From positions 124,001 to 188,000 of the forward strand of contig JANXTS010000033.1 of NCBI GenBank assembly GCA_025352265.1: 64,000 nt of DNA, in the 5' to 3' direction. The position numbers and the translations under genes are program-made. Below, piece by piece: positions 57,034-64,000 of this stretch (within the stretch, counting starts at the first letter, position 1; each line of letters starts with the position of its first letter). This stretch comes from Variovorax sp. (lineage in GTDB: Bacteria; Pseudomonadota; Gammaproteobacteria; Burkholderiales; Burkholderiaceae_C). Under the pieces are notes generated by a model. It was not told the DNA's origin. It made no database searches and saw only the letters and a program-made list of their open reading frames with translations.

Positions 57034-57531
57034 ATGACGCCCTCGACCACCGCCCTGCTCTCTCGCGTCACTCTCGGTTTCGCGTTCGCGCTCTCGCTGG
57101 CCTCGGCCGCACATGCCGAAGTGGTCGGCGACGTCGACACCGCCTTCAAGCTCATCGGGCCCGATCACAAGATCGTGGTCGAGGCCTACGACGACCCGAA
57201 GGTCGGCGGCGTGACCTGCTACGTATCCCGCGCCAAGACCGGTGGCGTGTCGGGTGCGCTGGGCTTTGCGACAGACAAGGCTGAAGCGTCGATTGCCTGC
57301 CGCCAGGTCGGTCCGGTGAGCTTCACCGGCGGGCCGCTGCCCCAACGCGAAGAGGTCTTCAGCGAGCGGCTGTCGATTCTGTTCAAGCGGCTGCGCGTGG
57401 TGCGCATGGTCGACACCAAGCGCAGCGCGCTGGTGTACCTCACCTACTCAGACTTGCTGATCGACGGCTCGCCCAAGAACAGCATCACCGCGGTCGCCAT
57501 CGATCGCGGTACGCCGATTCCGGTCAAGTAA
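57034..57531 (+). CDS. creA: CreA family protein
   Basis: 165 residues. Signal peptide FAFALSLASAAHAE, then VVGDVDTAFKLIGPDHKIVVEAYDDPKVGGVTCYVSRAKTGG, the defining CreA region with conserved Cys residues, and LVYLTYSDLLIDGSPKNSITAV at the C-terminus. A periplasmic protein of unknown function that is widespread in proteobacteria. It lies 40 bp after the Nudix gene. Confidence 0.92.
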   Translation: MTPSTTALLSRVTLGFAFALSLASAAHAEVVGDVDTAFKLIGPDHKIVVEAYDDPKVGGVTCYVSRAKTGGVSGALGFATDKAEASIACRQVGPVSFTGGPLPQREEVFSERLSILFKRLRVVRMVDTKRSALVYLTYSDLLIDGSPKNSITAVAIDRGTPIPVK

Positions 57532-57558
57532 CTGCCGCATAGAACAAGAGGCCCGAGG

Positions 57559-59307
57559 ATGCGTCTGGCACCGGACCAGCCTCTTCGCGTCTTGTACACG
57601 GCACTGTGGCGCTTCGCGCTCGGGGCTCGGGGTCAGCTGATCAGTTCGCTTTCGCTTCTGACAGCGTCGCAGCTCATCCGCCTGAGCATGCCGTTCCTTG
57701 CGGGCAAGGCGATCAACGCGTTGCAGCGCGGCGAACTGGGCATTGCGGCCCGCTGGATCACCCTGCTGATCTTCGTCTACGCCGTCTCATGGGGCGTGCA
57801 CGGGCCGGGTCGTGTGCTCGAGCGCAACGTCGCGGTGCGCATCCGCGAGACGGCCTACACGCTCTATGCACGCATCGCCGGTGCGCCGATGACGTGGCGC
57901 GACGCGCATCACTCGGGCGAGCTGCAGCACCGCGTGCACCAGGCGAGCCGGGCACTGTCGGACTTTGCGCAGAACCAGTTCGTCTATCTTGCCAATGCGG
58001 TGAGCTTCGTAGGGCCGCTGGTCGCGCTCGCGCTGCTGTCGCGCGTCAGCGGCTTGATCGCATTCGTCGGCTATGTGCTGGTCGGCCTGATCATCCTGCG
58101 CTTCGATCGCGCGCTGATGAAGCTGGCCCGCACCGAGAACGACGCCGACCGGCGCTACGTCGCGGCACTGCTCGACTTCATCGGCAACGCGTCGACTGTG
58201 GTCGGCCTGCGCTTGCAGCAGGCCTCGCGCGTGCTGTTGCGGCGGCGCATGGAAGCGGTGTCGACGCCGCTCAAGCGCACGGCCCTGCTCAACGAAGGCA
58301 AGTGGGCCACCGTCGATCTGCTCGGGCTCGGTCTTACCTGGGCGCTGGTGCTGATCTACGTGTGGCGCGAGCGCCAGCCCGGCGTTGCGGTGCAACTGGG
58401 CACCGTATTCATGATCTACCAATATGCGCAGCAGGCCGCGGCCGTGGTCGGCTCGATGGCCGCCAACTTTCAGGGCTTCGCGCGCATGCACACCGACTAC
58501 CTGAGCGCCGAGCCGATCTGGAAAGCGCCCGATGCGGCACCCCACGCGGCGCACGCCATCGATGCCACGGCCGGCTGGAAGAACATGACCATCGATGGCC
58601 TGCGTTGGGCCTATGCCGACACGTCGCGCGGCGGCGGACTGCAGGATGTCACGCTAACGCTGCGCCGCAGCGAGCGGGTAGCCCTGGTCGGTCCGAGCGG
58701 CGGCGGCAAGAGCACGCTGCTGCGCGTGCTGGCCGGGCTCTATGTGCCGCAACACGGCAGCCTCTCGTTCGACGGTGCGGCGCGCGACTGGCCTTCCCTG
58801 CGCACGCTGGCCACCTTGATCCCGCAAGAGACCGAAGTCTTCGAGGCCAGCGTGCGCGAGAACCTGACCTTCGGCGAAGCACATGAGGATTCGAAATTGC
58901 AGGCGGCCCTGAATGCGAGCGCGTTCGACGAAGTGCTCGAAGCGATGAAGGGCGACCTCGATACGCCGCTGACCGAACGTGGCTTCAACCTGTCCGGCGG
59001 GCAGCGCCAGCGGCTTTGCCTGGCGCGCGGCGTGCTGGCCGCCGCAGGCAGCACGCTGCTGCTGCTCGACGAGCCGACCAGCGCGCTCGATGCCGCGACC
59101 GAGGCGCGCGTGCTCGACCGCATCGCCGCGTGCTTTCCGGCTGCGTGCCTGATCGCGTCGGTCCATCGACTCAGCGTGCTCGACCATTTCGACAGCATCG
59201 TGCTTATCGAGGCCGGCTGCGTGCGCGATTACGGCCCGTGCGACACGGTGCTGGCGCGCCATCCACAGCTACAAAAAACGGCGATGCGGCCTAGGCCAAA
59301 CCCTTAA
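57559..59307 (+). CDS. ABC exporter half-transporter (membrane plus ATPase)
   Basis: 582 residues. The membrane domain (about 25-330) has some six hydrophobic segments. The ATPase domain has Walker A GPSGGGKSTLL, signature NLSGGQRQRLCLARGVL, Walker B TLLLLDEPTSALD and H-loop IASVHRLSVLDHFD. Such half-transporters dimerise and export lipids, peptides or drugs. The ligand is not evident. GAGG lies just before the start at 57559, 27 bp after creA. Confidence 0.9.
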   Translation: MRLAPDQPLRVLYTALWRFALGARGQLISSLSLLTASQLIRLSMPFLAGKAINALQRGELGIAARWITLLIFVYAVSWGVHGPGRVLERNVAVRIRETAYTLYARIAGAPMTWRDAHHSGELQHRVHQASRALSDFAQNQFVYLANAVSFVGPLVALALLSRVSGLIAFVGYVLVGLIILRFDRALMKLARTENDADRRYVAALLDFIGNASTVVGLRLQQASRVLLRRRMEAVSTPLKRTALLNEGKWATVDLLGLGLTWALVLIYVWRERQPGVAVQLGTVFMIYQYAQQAAAVVGSMAANFQGFARMHTDYLSAEPIWKAPDAAPHAAHAIDATAGWKNMTIDGLRWAYADTSRGGGLQDVTLTLRRSERVALVGPSGGGKSTLLRVLAGLYVPQHGSLSFDGAARDWPSLRTLATLIPQETEVFEASVRENLTFGEAHEDSKLQAALNASAFDEVLEAMKGDLDTPLTERGFNLSGGQRQRLCLARGVLAAAGSTLLLLDEPTSALDAATEARVLDRIAACFPAACLIASVHRLSVLDHFDSIVLIEAGCVRDYGPCDTVLARHPQLQKTAMRPRPNP

Positions 59308-59354
59308 GGTAAAAAAAGGCTACCGGTGGAACGTCCGGCTTCGATTGCGTTCCA

Positions 59355-59900
59355 ATGAGCGCCATGCACCCTTCGACACTGATCCTTCGCGCAGCCGCAG
59401 CCCTCTTCATTGGGACCGCAATGGTGGCCTGCGGCACGAATGTGCCGTTGACCCAATCGCCCTCGCCATCGTTGCCCTCCTCGCCACAGGTGGCACCGAT
59501 CGCGCCGGTGACGCCACCACCCAAGCCGCCAGCGCTGTTCGGATCGCCCGCATCAGGCGCAACCATCGCGCGTTTCGACGGTAACAAAAGCAAAGGCATG
59601 GACATCGCGGGTGAGCTGGGCGACCCGATCCTCGCATCGCGTGACGGCCGTGTCGTGATTGTCAGCAATGCGTTGAAGGCCTACGGCACGATGATCATCG
59701 TCAAGCACGACGACACCTACATCACTGCGTATGCCCATGTCGACAAGGCCCTGGTCAAAGAGAACGACGTGGTTCGACAAGGCCAGAAGATCGCCGAGAT
59801 GGGCAAGAGCGGGACCGATCGAGTCAAGCTGCACTTCGAAATCAGAAAGCAAGGCGTCGCGGTCGATCCTGAGCCTTTCCTGAGCGGCAAGCAAAGGTAG
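59355..59900 (+). CDS. M23-type LytM-domain lipoprotein, degenerate active site
   Basis: 181 residues. A lipoprotein signal GTAMVACGT places the lipid cysteine near residue 26. A proline-rich linker follows, then a LytM domain: GMDIAGELGDPILASRDGRVVIV, TYITAYAHVDKALVKENDVVRQGQKIAEMG, and LHFEIRKQG. The first zinc histidine (expected as HxGxD) is absent: the site reads KSKGMDIAG. That is the state of NlpD/EnvC activators, which do not cut peptidoglycan but activate amidases. The tail region differs from NlpD in lacking a LysM domain, so it resembles a LytM-only activator. Confidence 0.85.
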   Translation: MSAMHPSTLILRAAAALFIGTAMVACGTNVPLTQSPSPSLPSSPQVAPIAPVTPPPKPPALFGSPASGATIARFDGNKSKGMDIAGELGDPILASRDGRVVIVSNALKAYGTMIIVKHDDTYITAYAHVDKALVKENDVVRQGQKIAEMGKSGTDRVKLHFEIRKQGVAVDPEPFLSGKQR

Positions 59901-59924
59901 GTTTCAGCGGGAAGAGTTCCACAC

Positions 59925-60791
59925 TCAGGATGTTGCCGCCTCCAGCACGAAGCTGAAGTCGAGCGTATGAAACGGCGTGGCCTGCACGGCGCCGTCAGGT
60001 GCGGCACCCGGCGCATGGCGCACGTAGTCACCGATCAACGAGCTGCGCACGCCGAACACAGCATCGCTGTCCAGGTACTTGTCGCCATCGCAAAAGACGT
60101 GCGTGATAAGCGTCTCGTAGCCGGGCGCCTTCACGATGAAATGCACATGCGCCGGGCGCCACGGATGCCGCTTGACTGCGGCCAGCATGCGACCGACCGG
60201 CCCATCGGTCGGTATGGGGTAGGCCACCGGCAACACGGCCTTGAAGTTCAACCGCCCTTCACCATCGGTGCGGAAAACGGCGCGGCCTTGCGGAACGGTG
60301 AGTTCGGGGCGCTGCACGTCGTAGAAGCCATCCGCATCGGCCTCCCACACGTCGACCTCGGCATGCGCTACTGGCTCGCCGCTGGTCCCGCGTACGGTCG
60401 CCCGCACGAAGAGCGGCTCGCCAACCGCGCCGCCGGACATGTCGGCGCCCTGTTCCAGCTGCGGCGCGCCGCGCACATGGAACGGCCCGAATACGGTCGC
60501 CTCGGTCGCTTGTGGGCTCTTCGAATGATTGAGCGCCACCGTCAACATCGACAGGCCGAGCGTGTCCGAAAGCAGGATGAACTCCTGCCGCTTTTCGTCG
60601 CACTTCTGGCCCGTGGCGGTAAGGAACTGGATGCCTTGCATGCACTCGGCCTCAGTGAGCTTCACCTCGCGCGCAAAATCGTGAAGGTGGCGCACCAATG
60701 CCGACATTACTTCTTTCAGGCGCGGGCTGTCGCAACCCGCGATGCTCTCGAGCACGGCGGTGGTGATGGTGTCTTCGTCGATGTTTCTCAC
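59925..60791 (-). CDS. Intradiol ring-cleavage dioxygenase, hydroxyquinol/catechol type
   Basis: 288 residues from a GTG at 60791 with CTGGAG ten bases before it; no ATG is available. The helical N-terminal dimer domain has ALVRHLHDFAREVKLTEAE. The catalytic domain has iron ligands in DGFYDVQ (Tyr), VAYPIPTDGPVG (Tyr), and HPWRPAHVHFIV (two His). The N-terminal run RNIDEDTITTAVLESIAG is most like hydroxyquinol 1,2-dioxygenases, which open the ring of 1,2,4-trihydroxybenzene to maleylacetate. Substrate is inferred. It ends next to a degraded ABC transporter remnant. Confidence 0.9.
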   Translation of the reverse strand: MRNIDEDTITTAVLESIAGCDSPRLKEVMSALVRHLHDFAREVKLTEAECMQGIQFLTATGQKCDEKRQEFILLSDTLGLSMLTVALNHSKSPQATEATVFGPFHVRGAPQLEQGADMSGGAVGEPLFVRATVRGTSGEPVAHAEVDVWEADADGFYDVQRPELTVPQGRAVFRTDGEGRLNFKAVLPVAYPIPTDGPVGRMLAAVKRHPWRPAHVHFIVKAPGYETLITHVFCDGDKYLDSDAVFGVRSSLIGDYVRHAPGAAPDGAVQATPFHTLDFSFVLEAATS

Positions 60792-60826
60792 AGTGAATAG
60801 TCTCCAGAAATTTGAGTGGACCTCGG

Positions 60827-61524
60827 TCAACCGGTTCTTACCAGCCGGCGATGCGTAGGGAAAAGCGACCAGCCCCAGCGCTGCTGCGCGTAGCCCCACA
60901 AGCCCTGCTTGAAAAAGATAGTGTCCATGATGGCGAGCAGGCCGAGACCCAGCAAATACCAGGTGCCATAGTCGCTCAAGAATTTGTTGAGCGCCCAGAA
61001 GATCACTGCCCCGACAAGCGGCCCTTCGATGCCGCCGATGCCGCCGATCACCACCATGAAGATCGCGAAGGCCGACCAATTGACGCTGAAGGCGGCATCG
61101 GGGCTGATGCGCAGGTTACCGACGAAGTAGAGCGCGCCACCGGAATACCTTGCGATTCAGCTGCCACTTCGTTGTCGCGGATCGCCAGTAGAGCGAGGCG
61201 GCGCTTGCTGCGCAGGAACAGGAGACCAGCGCAATGGCCGCCACCACGCAGGCCAGTGCCATCCAGTAAGTCGCGCTTTCGCGCGTGGCTTTTTCGATGC
61301 CGCGCAGCGCAGTGAGCGCGGTACCGGAGCCACCACCCACCGCCGACACGTTGGCGAAGCTCAGGCGAAACACCTCGGCGATGACCCAGGTGCCGATCGC
61401 GAAGTAGCCGCCGAAGTTGAAGTACGCCTGCTGGCCGATGCTCACCATGCCGCCATAGCCCGCGAGCAGGTTCCACATCATCGCGAAGATGAAGTTGCAG
61501 GCCACCTCGACGAACTCGCGCATC
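60827..61524 (-). pseudogene. Frameshifted livM-like permease remnant
   Basis: LivM-like sequence is spread over all three minus frames. Near 61525-61250 one frame gives ACNFIFAMMWNLLAGYGG and VSIGQQAYFNFGGYFAIG. Near 61200-61140 another gives LALLAIRDNEVAAESQGIPVAR. Near 61130-61050 a third gives VGNLRISPDAAFSVNWSAF. From 61057 an intact C-terminus reads VVIGGIGGIEGPLVGAVIFW to a stop at 60827. At least two frameshifts and one internal deletion (about 25 residues after GIPVAR) are needed. It formerly encoded a branched-chain amino-acid or aromatic-acid transporter permease. Confidence 0.85.
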
Positions 61525-61692
61525 CAGCACCAGCAGGAAAACGATGTGCCCGAACCATATGCCCCAACCCGGGTCGAGCCGAAAGCCGATCTGCTGCGTG
61601 ATGCCAAGGATCATCGCGCCGGCCAGCGTGCCCCAGAACGACCCCATGCGCCGATGATCACGGCCTCGAAGACGGAGAGCAGCAAAAGATTC
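61525..61692 (-). pseudogene. livH-like permease C-terminal remnant
   Basis: LLLLSVFEAVIIGA in one frame, then after a one-base shift GSFWGTLAGAMILGITQQIG, DPGWGIWFGHIVFLLVL, the last third of LivH permeases. It fuses directly to the livM remnant. No upstream part of livH remains; it joins the lysR remnant instead. Confidence 0.8.
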
Positions 61693-61966
61693 CAACCGGT
61701 CCGCTCTTTGCATCGCACATCTGGTCTATGACGTCGTTCGCTCGACCGACAAGTTCGGTGCAGTCGCGCAGGAATGCCTGGTCCACATCGCTCAGCCGAA
61801 CGACCCGCTTGCTGCGATGAAACAGCGGTGCACCGACATGGTCTTCGAGTTGCTTGACGCGGCTGGTAACGACCGAGCGCGCAACGCGAAATTGCAGTGC
61901 GGTCTCGGCAAAGCTCTGGTTTCTGCGACGCGAACGAATGTCTCTATGTTTTGTAGGCACTCCATG
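61693..61966 (-). pseudogene. Truncated, frameshifted lysR-family regulator remnant
   Basis: An ATG at 61966 starts MECLQNIETFVRVAET, the normal LysR N-terminus. A one-base shift then continues as SFAETALQFRVARSVVTSRV and KQLEDHVGAPLFHRSKRVVRLSD, the complete helix-turn-helix. After about 90 residues the sequence runs into the livH remnant (SGPVGIFCC) with no ligand domain. A deletion between lysR and livH would explain the junction near 61695. Confidence 0.85.
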
Positions 61967-62278
61967 CGCGGGAGGGTAACGCGTCGCGATGCGTCCGGTT
62001 TTGGTCTCGCTCAAGTTGCCGTCGGCGTGGACAGCTTCAAGCGCTTCGCTCGAGGGACACGCCGGTTTAGTCAGCTTGTGGAAGGGTGCGCCCCGGCAGC
62101 ATGAGCGCCTCATGAAAAATGTTCCGCGCCTCGGCCTGTCTCGCGCCTCAATGAAGCGGCTCGTCGGCCTTACCCTGATCGTCGCCGGCATGAGCCTGCT
62201 GATCGAAGGCGTGCGAGCCGTGCTGCTTCCATAGCGGCTTCAATGTGCGGCTGACGTCGCCGCCGCACCCCGGTCTGT
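61967..62278. other. Non-coding stretch upstream of the lysR remnant and after livF
   Basis: 312 bp without a gene I can support. A 40-residue plus-strand frame (62112-62234) contains one hydrophobic segment (RLVGLTLIVAGMSLLIEGV) but has no clear support. The first part would have been the lysR promoter. No terminator-like hairpin with a T-run was seen. Confidence 0.4.
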
Positions 62279-63013
62279 TTAGGCCGTCTTGTCGATACGC
62301 CCGCCCAGATAGGCCGCCCGCACCTCGTCGTTGGACCAAAGCTCTGCGGGCTTGCCGGACACCGCCAAGCGCCCGGTCTCCAGCACGTAGCCCCGATCAG
62401 CCACCGACAGCGCCATGCGCGCGTTCTGCTCGACCAGCAGTACCGTCGTGCCGCGCCGGCGTATCTCACCGATGATCGAAAACACCTTCTGCACGATCAC
62501 TGGCGCGAGGCCGAGAGACGGCTCGTCGAGCAACAGCAAGCGAGGCTTGGCCATGAGGCCTCGAGCCACCGCAACCATCTGCTGCTGGCCGCCCGACAGC
62601 ATCCAGCCGAGCGAATCGGCGAACGGCCGGATATCGGGAAACAGATCGAACATCTCGTCGGATTCTCGAATCAGTTCAGCCTTGGCGATACGTCCGCGGT
62701 TCGACGCACCGAGCATGATGTTCTCGCGCGCGGTGAGTCCCGGGAACAACCGACGCCCCTCGGGCACATGGGCGATGCCGAGCTTGACGATGGCTTCAGG
62801 CCCCAGGCCTGCAATCGACTTGCCATCGAACAGCAGCTCACCGCTGAACGGTTTGTTGAGCCCCGAGATCGCACGCAGCGTGGTCGACTTGCCAGCGCCG
62901 TTAGCACCTAGCAGCGTCACGACCTCGCCACTTTCGATGGAAAGCGACAGGCCGCGCAGGGCCTCGATTTCGCCGTAGCGAACGTTCAGCCCTTCAAGTG
63001 AAAGCAGGGGCAT
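62279..63013 (-). CDS. livF: Branched-chain amino-acid ABC transporter ATPase
   Basis: 244 residues. N-terminal LLSLEGLNVRYGEIEALRG, Walker A GANGAGKSTTLR, signature LSGGQQQMVAVARGLM, Walker B RLLLLDEPSLGLAPVIV and H-loop LLVEQNARMAL, the last two being LivF hallmarks. The ATG at 63013 overlaps the 3' end of the fused livM-livG gene by 20 bp. Confidence 0.93.
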   Translation of the reverse strand: MPLLSLEGLNVRYGEIEALRGLSLSIESGEVVTLLGANGAGKSTTLRAISGLNKPFSGELLFDGKSIAGLGPEAIVKLGIAHVPEGRRLFPGLTARENIMLGASNRGRIAKAELIRESDEMFDLFPDIRPFADSLGWMLSGGQQQMVAVARGLMAKPRLLLLDEPSLGLAPVIVQKVFSIIGEIRRRGTTVLLVEQNARMALSVADRGYVLETGRLAVSGKPAELWSNDEVRAAYLGGRIDKTA

Positions 63014-64000
63014 CGGGTTCGCTTCCAAGGTAGGCCGCAATGACGTCGGGCTGACGCAGCACATCGGCCGCCACGCCGTCGGCGATGCGGCGGCCAAAGT
63101 TGAGCACGGTGATGCTTTCGGCGACCTCGGTCACCAGCGTCATGTCGTGGTCGATGATCAAGATGGTCAGGCCCTTCGACGCGATGCGTTTCAACAAATC
63201 GCGCAGACCCAATTTTTCGGTCGAATTGAGGCCGGCCGCCGGTTCGTCGAGCAGCAGCAGCGTCGGGTTGCCGGCCAACGCACGCGCAATCTCGATGAGA
63301 CGTTGATGCCCGTATGAAAACCCGGTGACGAGTTCATGTGCACGCGCTTCGAGTCCGACGAATGCGAGCGCAGCGCGCGCGCGCTCGACCAGCGCCGCGT
63401 GCCCGGAGGCGATCTGATTGCCAGGCTGTTCGGCCCCGATGATCACGTTCTCGAGCGCCGTCATGGATCGAAAGAGCCGGATGTTCTGGAAGGTGCGGCC
63501 CAGGCCTGCGACGGTGCGCGCGTGGGGCGGCAGCGCCGTCACGTCGCGGCCGCCGAGTAACACGCGGCCCGAGGTCGCGGTGTAGATACCCGAGAGCACG
63601 TTGAGCGTTGTCGTCTTGCCCGAACCGTTGGGGCCGATCAGTGCATGAACCTGCCCACGGCGCACTGAAAAGGAAATGCCATCGACCGCCTTCACGCCGC
63701 CGAAGTGCTTGCAAAGGTCTTGTACTTCGAGTGCCATCGGCGCAGCTTCGGCACTGGCCGAGTAGGCTGGGGCCAGCATCAGCTCAGCCGGCGCTTCGGC
63801 GAACGGCGGGGGTGCCATCCAGTGACGCACACGGTTCTGCACGAAGCCCCAGATGCCGTCCGGCATGTATCGAATGATGAGAATGATCGAAAGCCCATAG
63901 ATCGCCAGATAGAGCCCCGGCACGCTCTTCAAGAAGCGCAGGCTCTCCGGCAGCACGATCAACAGGCCCGTGCCGATGAGCGCACCGACCGGCGCCGCCA
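62994..64000 (-). CDS. LivM-LivG fusion protein, 3' part only
   Basis: The gene enters from the right edge. The first 50 or so residues (ALIGTGLLIVLPESLRFLK, LYLAIYGLSIILIIRYMPDG) are the C-terminus of a LivM permease. After an Ala/Pro-rich linker, an ATPase domain starts (ALEVQDLCKHFGGVKAVDG): Walker A GPNGSGKTTTLN, signature-like SYGHQRLIEIARAL, Walker B TLLLLDEPAAGLN and IDHDMTLV, the LivG pattern. One polypeptide thus carries permease and ATPase. The frame is open to the window end, so length and start are unknown. Confidence 0.9.
   Translation of the reverse strand, partial: AAPVGALIGTGLLIVLPESLRFLKSVPGLYLAIYGLSIILIIRYMPDGIWGFVQNRVRHWMAPPPFAEAPAELMLAPAYSASAEAAPMALEVQDLCKHFGGVKAVDGISFSVRRGQVHALIGPNGSGKTTTLNVLSGIYTATSGRVLLGGRDVTALPPHARTVAGLGRTFQNIRLFRSMTALENVIIGAEQPGNQIASGHAALVERARAALAFVGLEARAHELVTGFSYGHQRLIEIARALAGNPTLLLLDEPAAGLNSTEKLGLRDLLKRIASKGLTILIIDHDMTLVTEVAESITVLNFGRRIADGVAADVLRQPDVIAAYLGSEPDAPAFT

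Noticed and set aside
61989..62234. 81-residue plus-strand frame with one hydrophobic segment
   Set aside because: The first half is antisense of the decayed lysR upstream region; only the last 40 residues look membrane-like and there is no support for translation.

Overview
The window is high-GC chromosomal DNA from a betaproteobacterium of the Burkholderiales, most likely a Comamonadaceae member (Variovorax-like). The support is the isc/hsc order, class I polyhydroxyalkanoate (PHA) genes, a UgpABCE-like importer, a LivM-LivG fusion and the overall codon bias. The genus is an inference from gene content, not a database match.

Left edge to 2.9 kb: start of rpiA, pyrD, a DUF883 membrane-anchored protein and an L-2-hydroxyglutarate oxidase-like flavoprotein. 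From about 2.91 to 17.15 kb lies an integrative element. It is bounded on the right by a complete tRNA-Val(CAC) gene and on the left by a 13-bp copy of the tRNA 3' end. TTTGTACCCCC repeats lie inside both ends. Its right half reads leftward and holds a P4-type integrase, an AlpA-like regulator, a Toprim primase-like protein, a DUF3987 helicase/primase-like protein and small element proteins, mostly joined by 4-base overlaps. Inside one of these genes is a 32-bp near-perfect inverted repeat built of TGCGAC hexamers, a candidate replication origin. Its left half is cargo: a sensor histidine kinase, a two-partner secretion pair (TpsB, TpsA) and a secreted L,D-transpeptidase. No capsid, tail or terminase genes are visible, so it looks like a satellite-type or P4-like element.

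17.3 to 25.8 kb: dnaQ, the iron-sulfur operon iscR-iscS-iscU-iscA-hscB-hscA-fdx (leftward, with an IscR-type operator before iscR and a hairpin terminator between iscA and hscB), and uvrB. 25.8 to 29.3 kb: aromatic aminotransferase, intracellular PHB depolymerase and an RnfB/RsxB-type ferredoxin.

29.4 to 37.5 kb: a complete propionyl-CoA to succinyl-CoA operon (mcm, meaB, pccB, pccA, epimerase-like VOC protein) with a divergent GntR regulator. 37.6 to 42.9 kb: an SDR protein lacking the catalytic tyrosine, a polar amino-acid ABC importer, dusA and two small unknown genes. 42.9 to 53.7 kb: dctA, phaB, a five-gene CUT1 importer operon that includes an endonuclease/exonuclease/phosphatase-family enzyme, a small membrane protein, phaA and phaC.

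53.8 to 60.8 kb: a small membrane protein, pgeF, a zeta-GST isomerase divergent from a fumarylpyruvate-hydrolase-like gene, a Nudix hydrolase, creA, an ABC exporter, a degenerate M23 lipoprotein and an intradiol dioxygenase. 60.8 to 62.0 kb is a gene graveyard holding frameshifted livM, livH and lysR remnants. The right edge carries livF and the 3' part of a livM-livG fusion. Propionyl-CoA metabolism and PHA synthesis and breakdown (phaC, phaA, phaB, phaZ) sit near each other, and matching palindromes before phaZ and an unknown gene hint at shared control.
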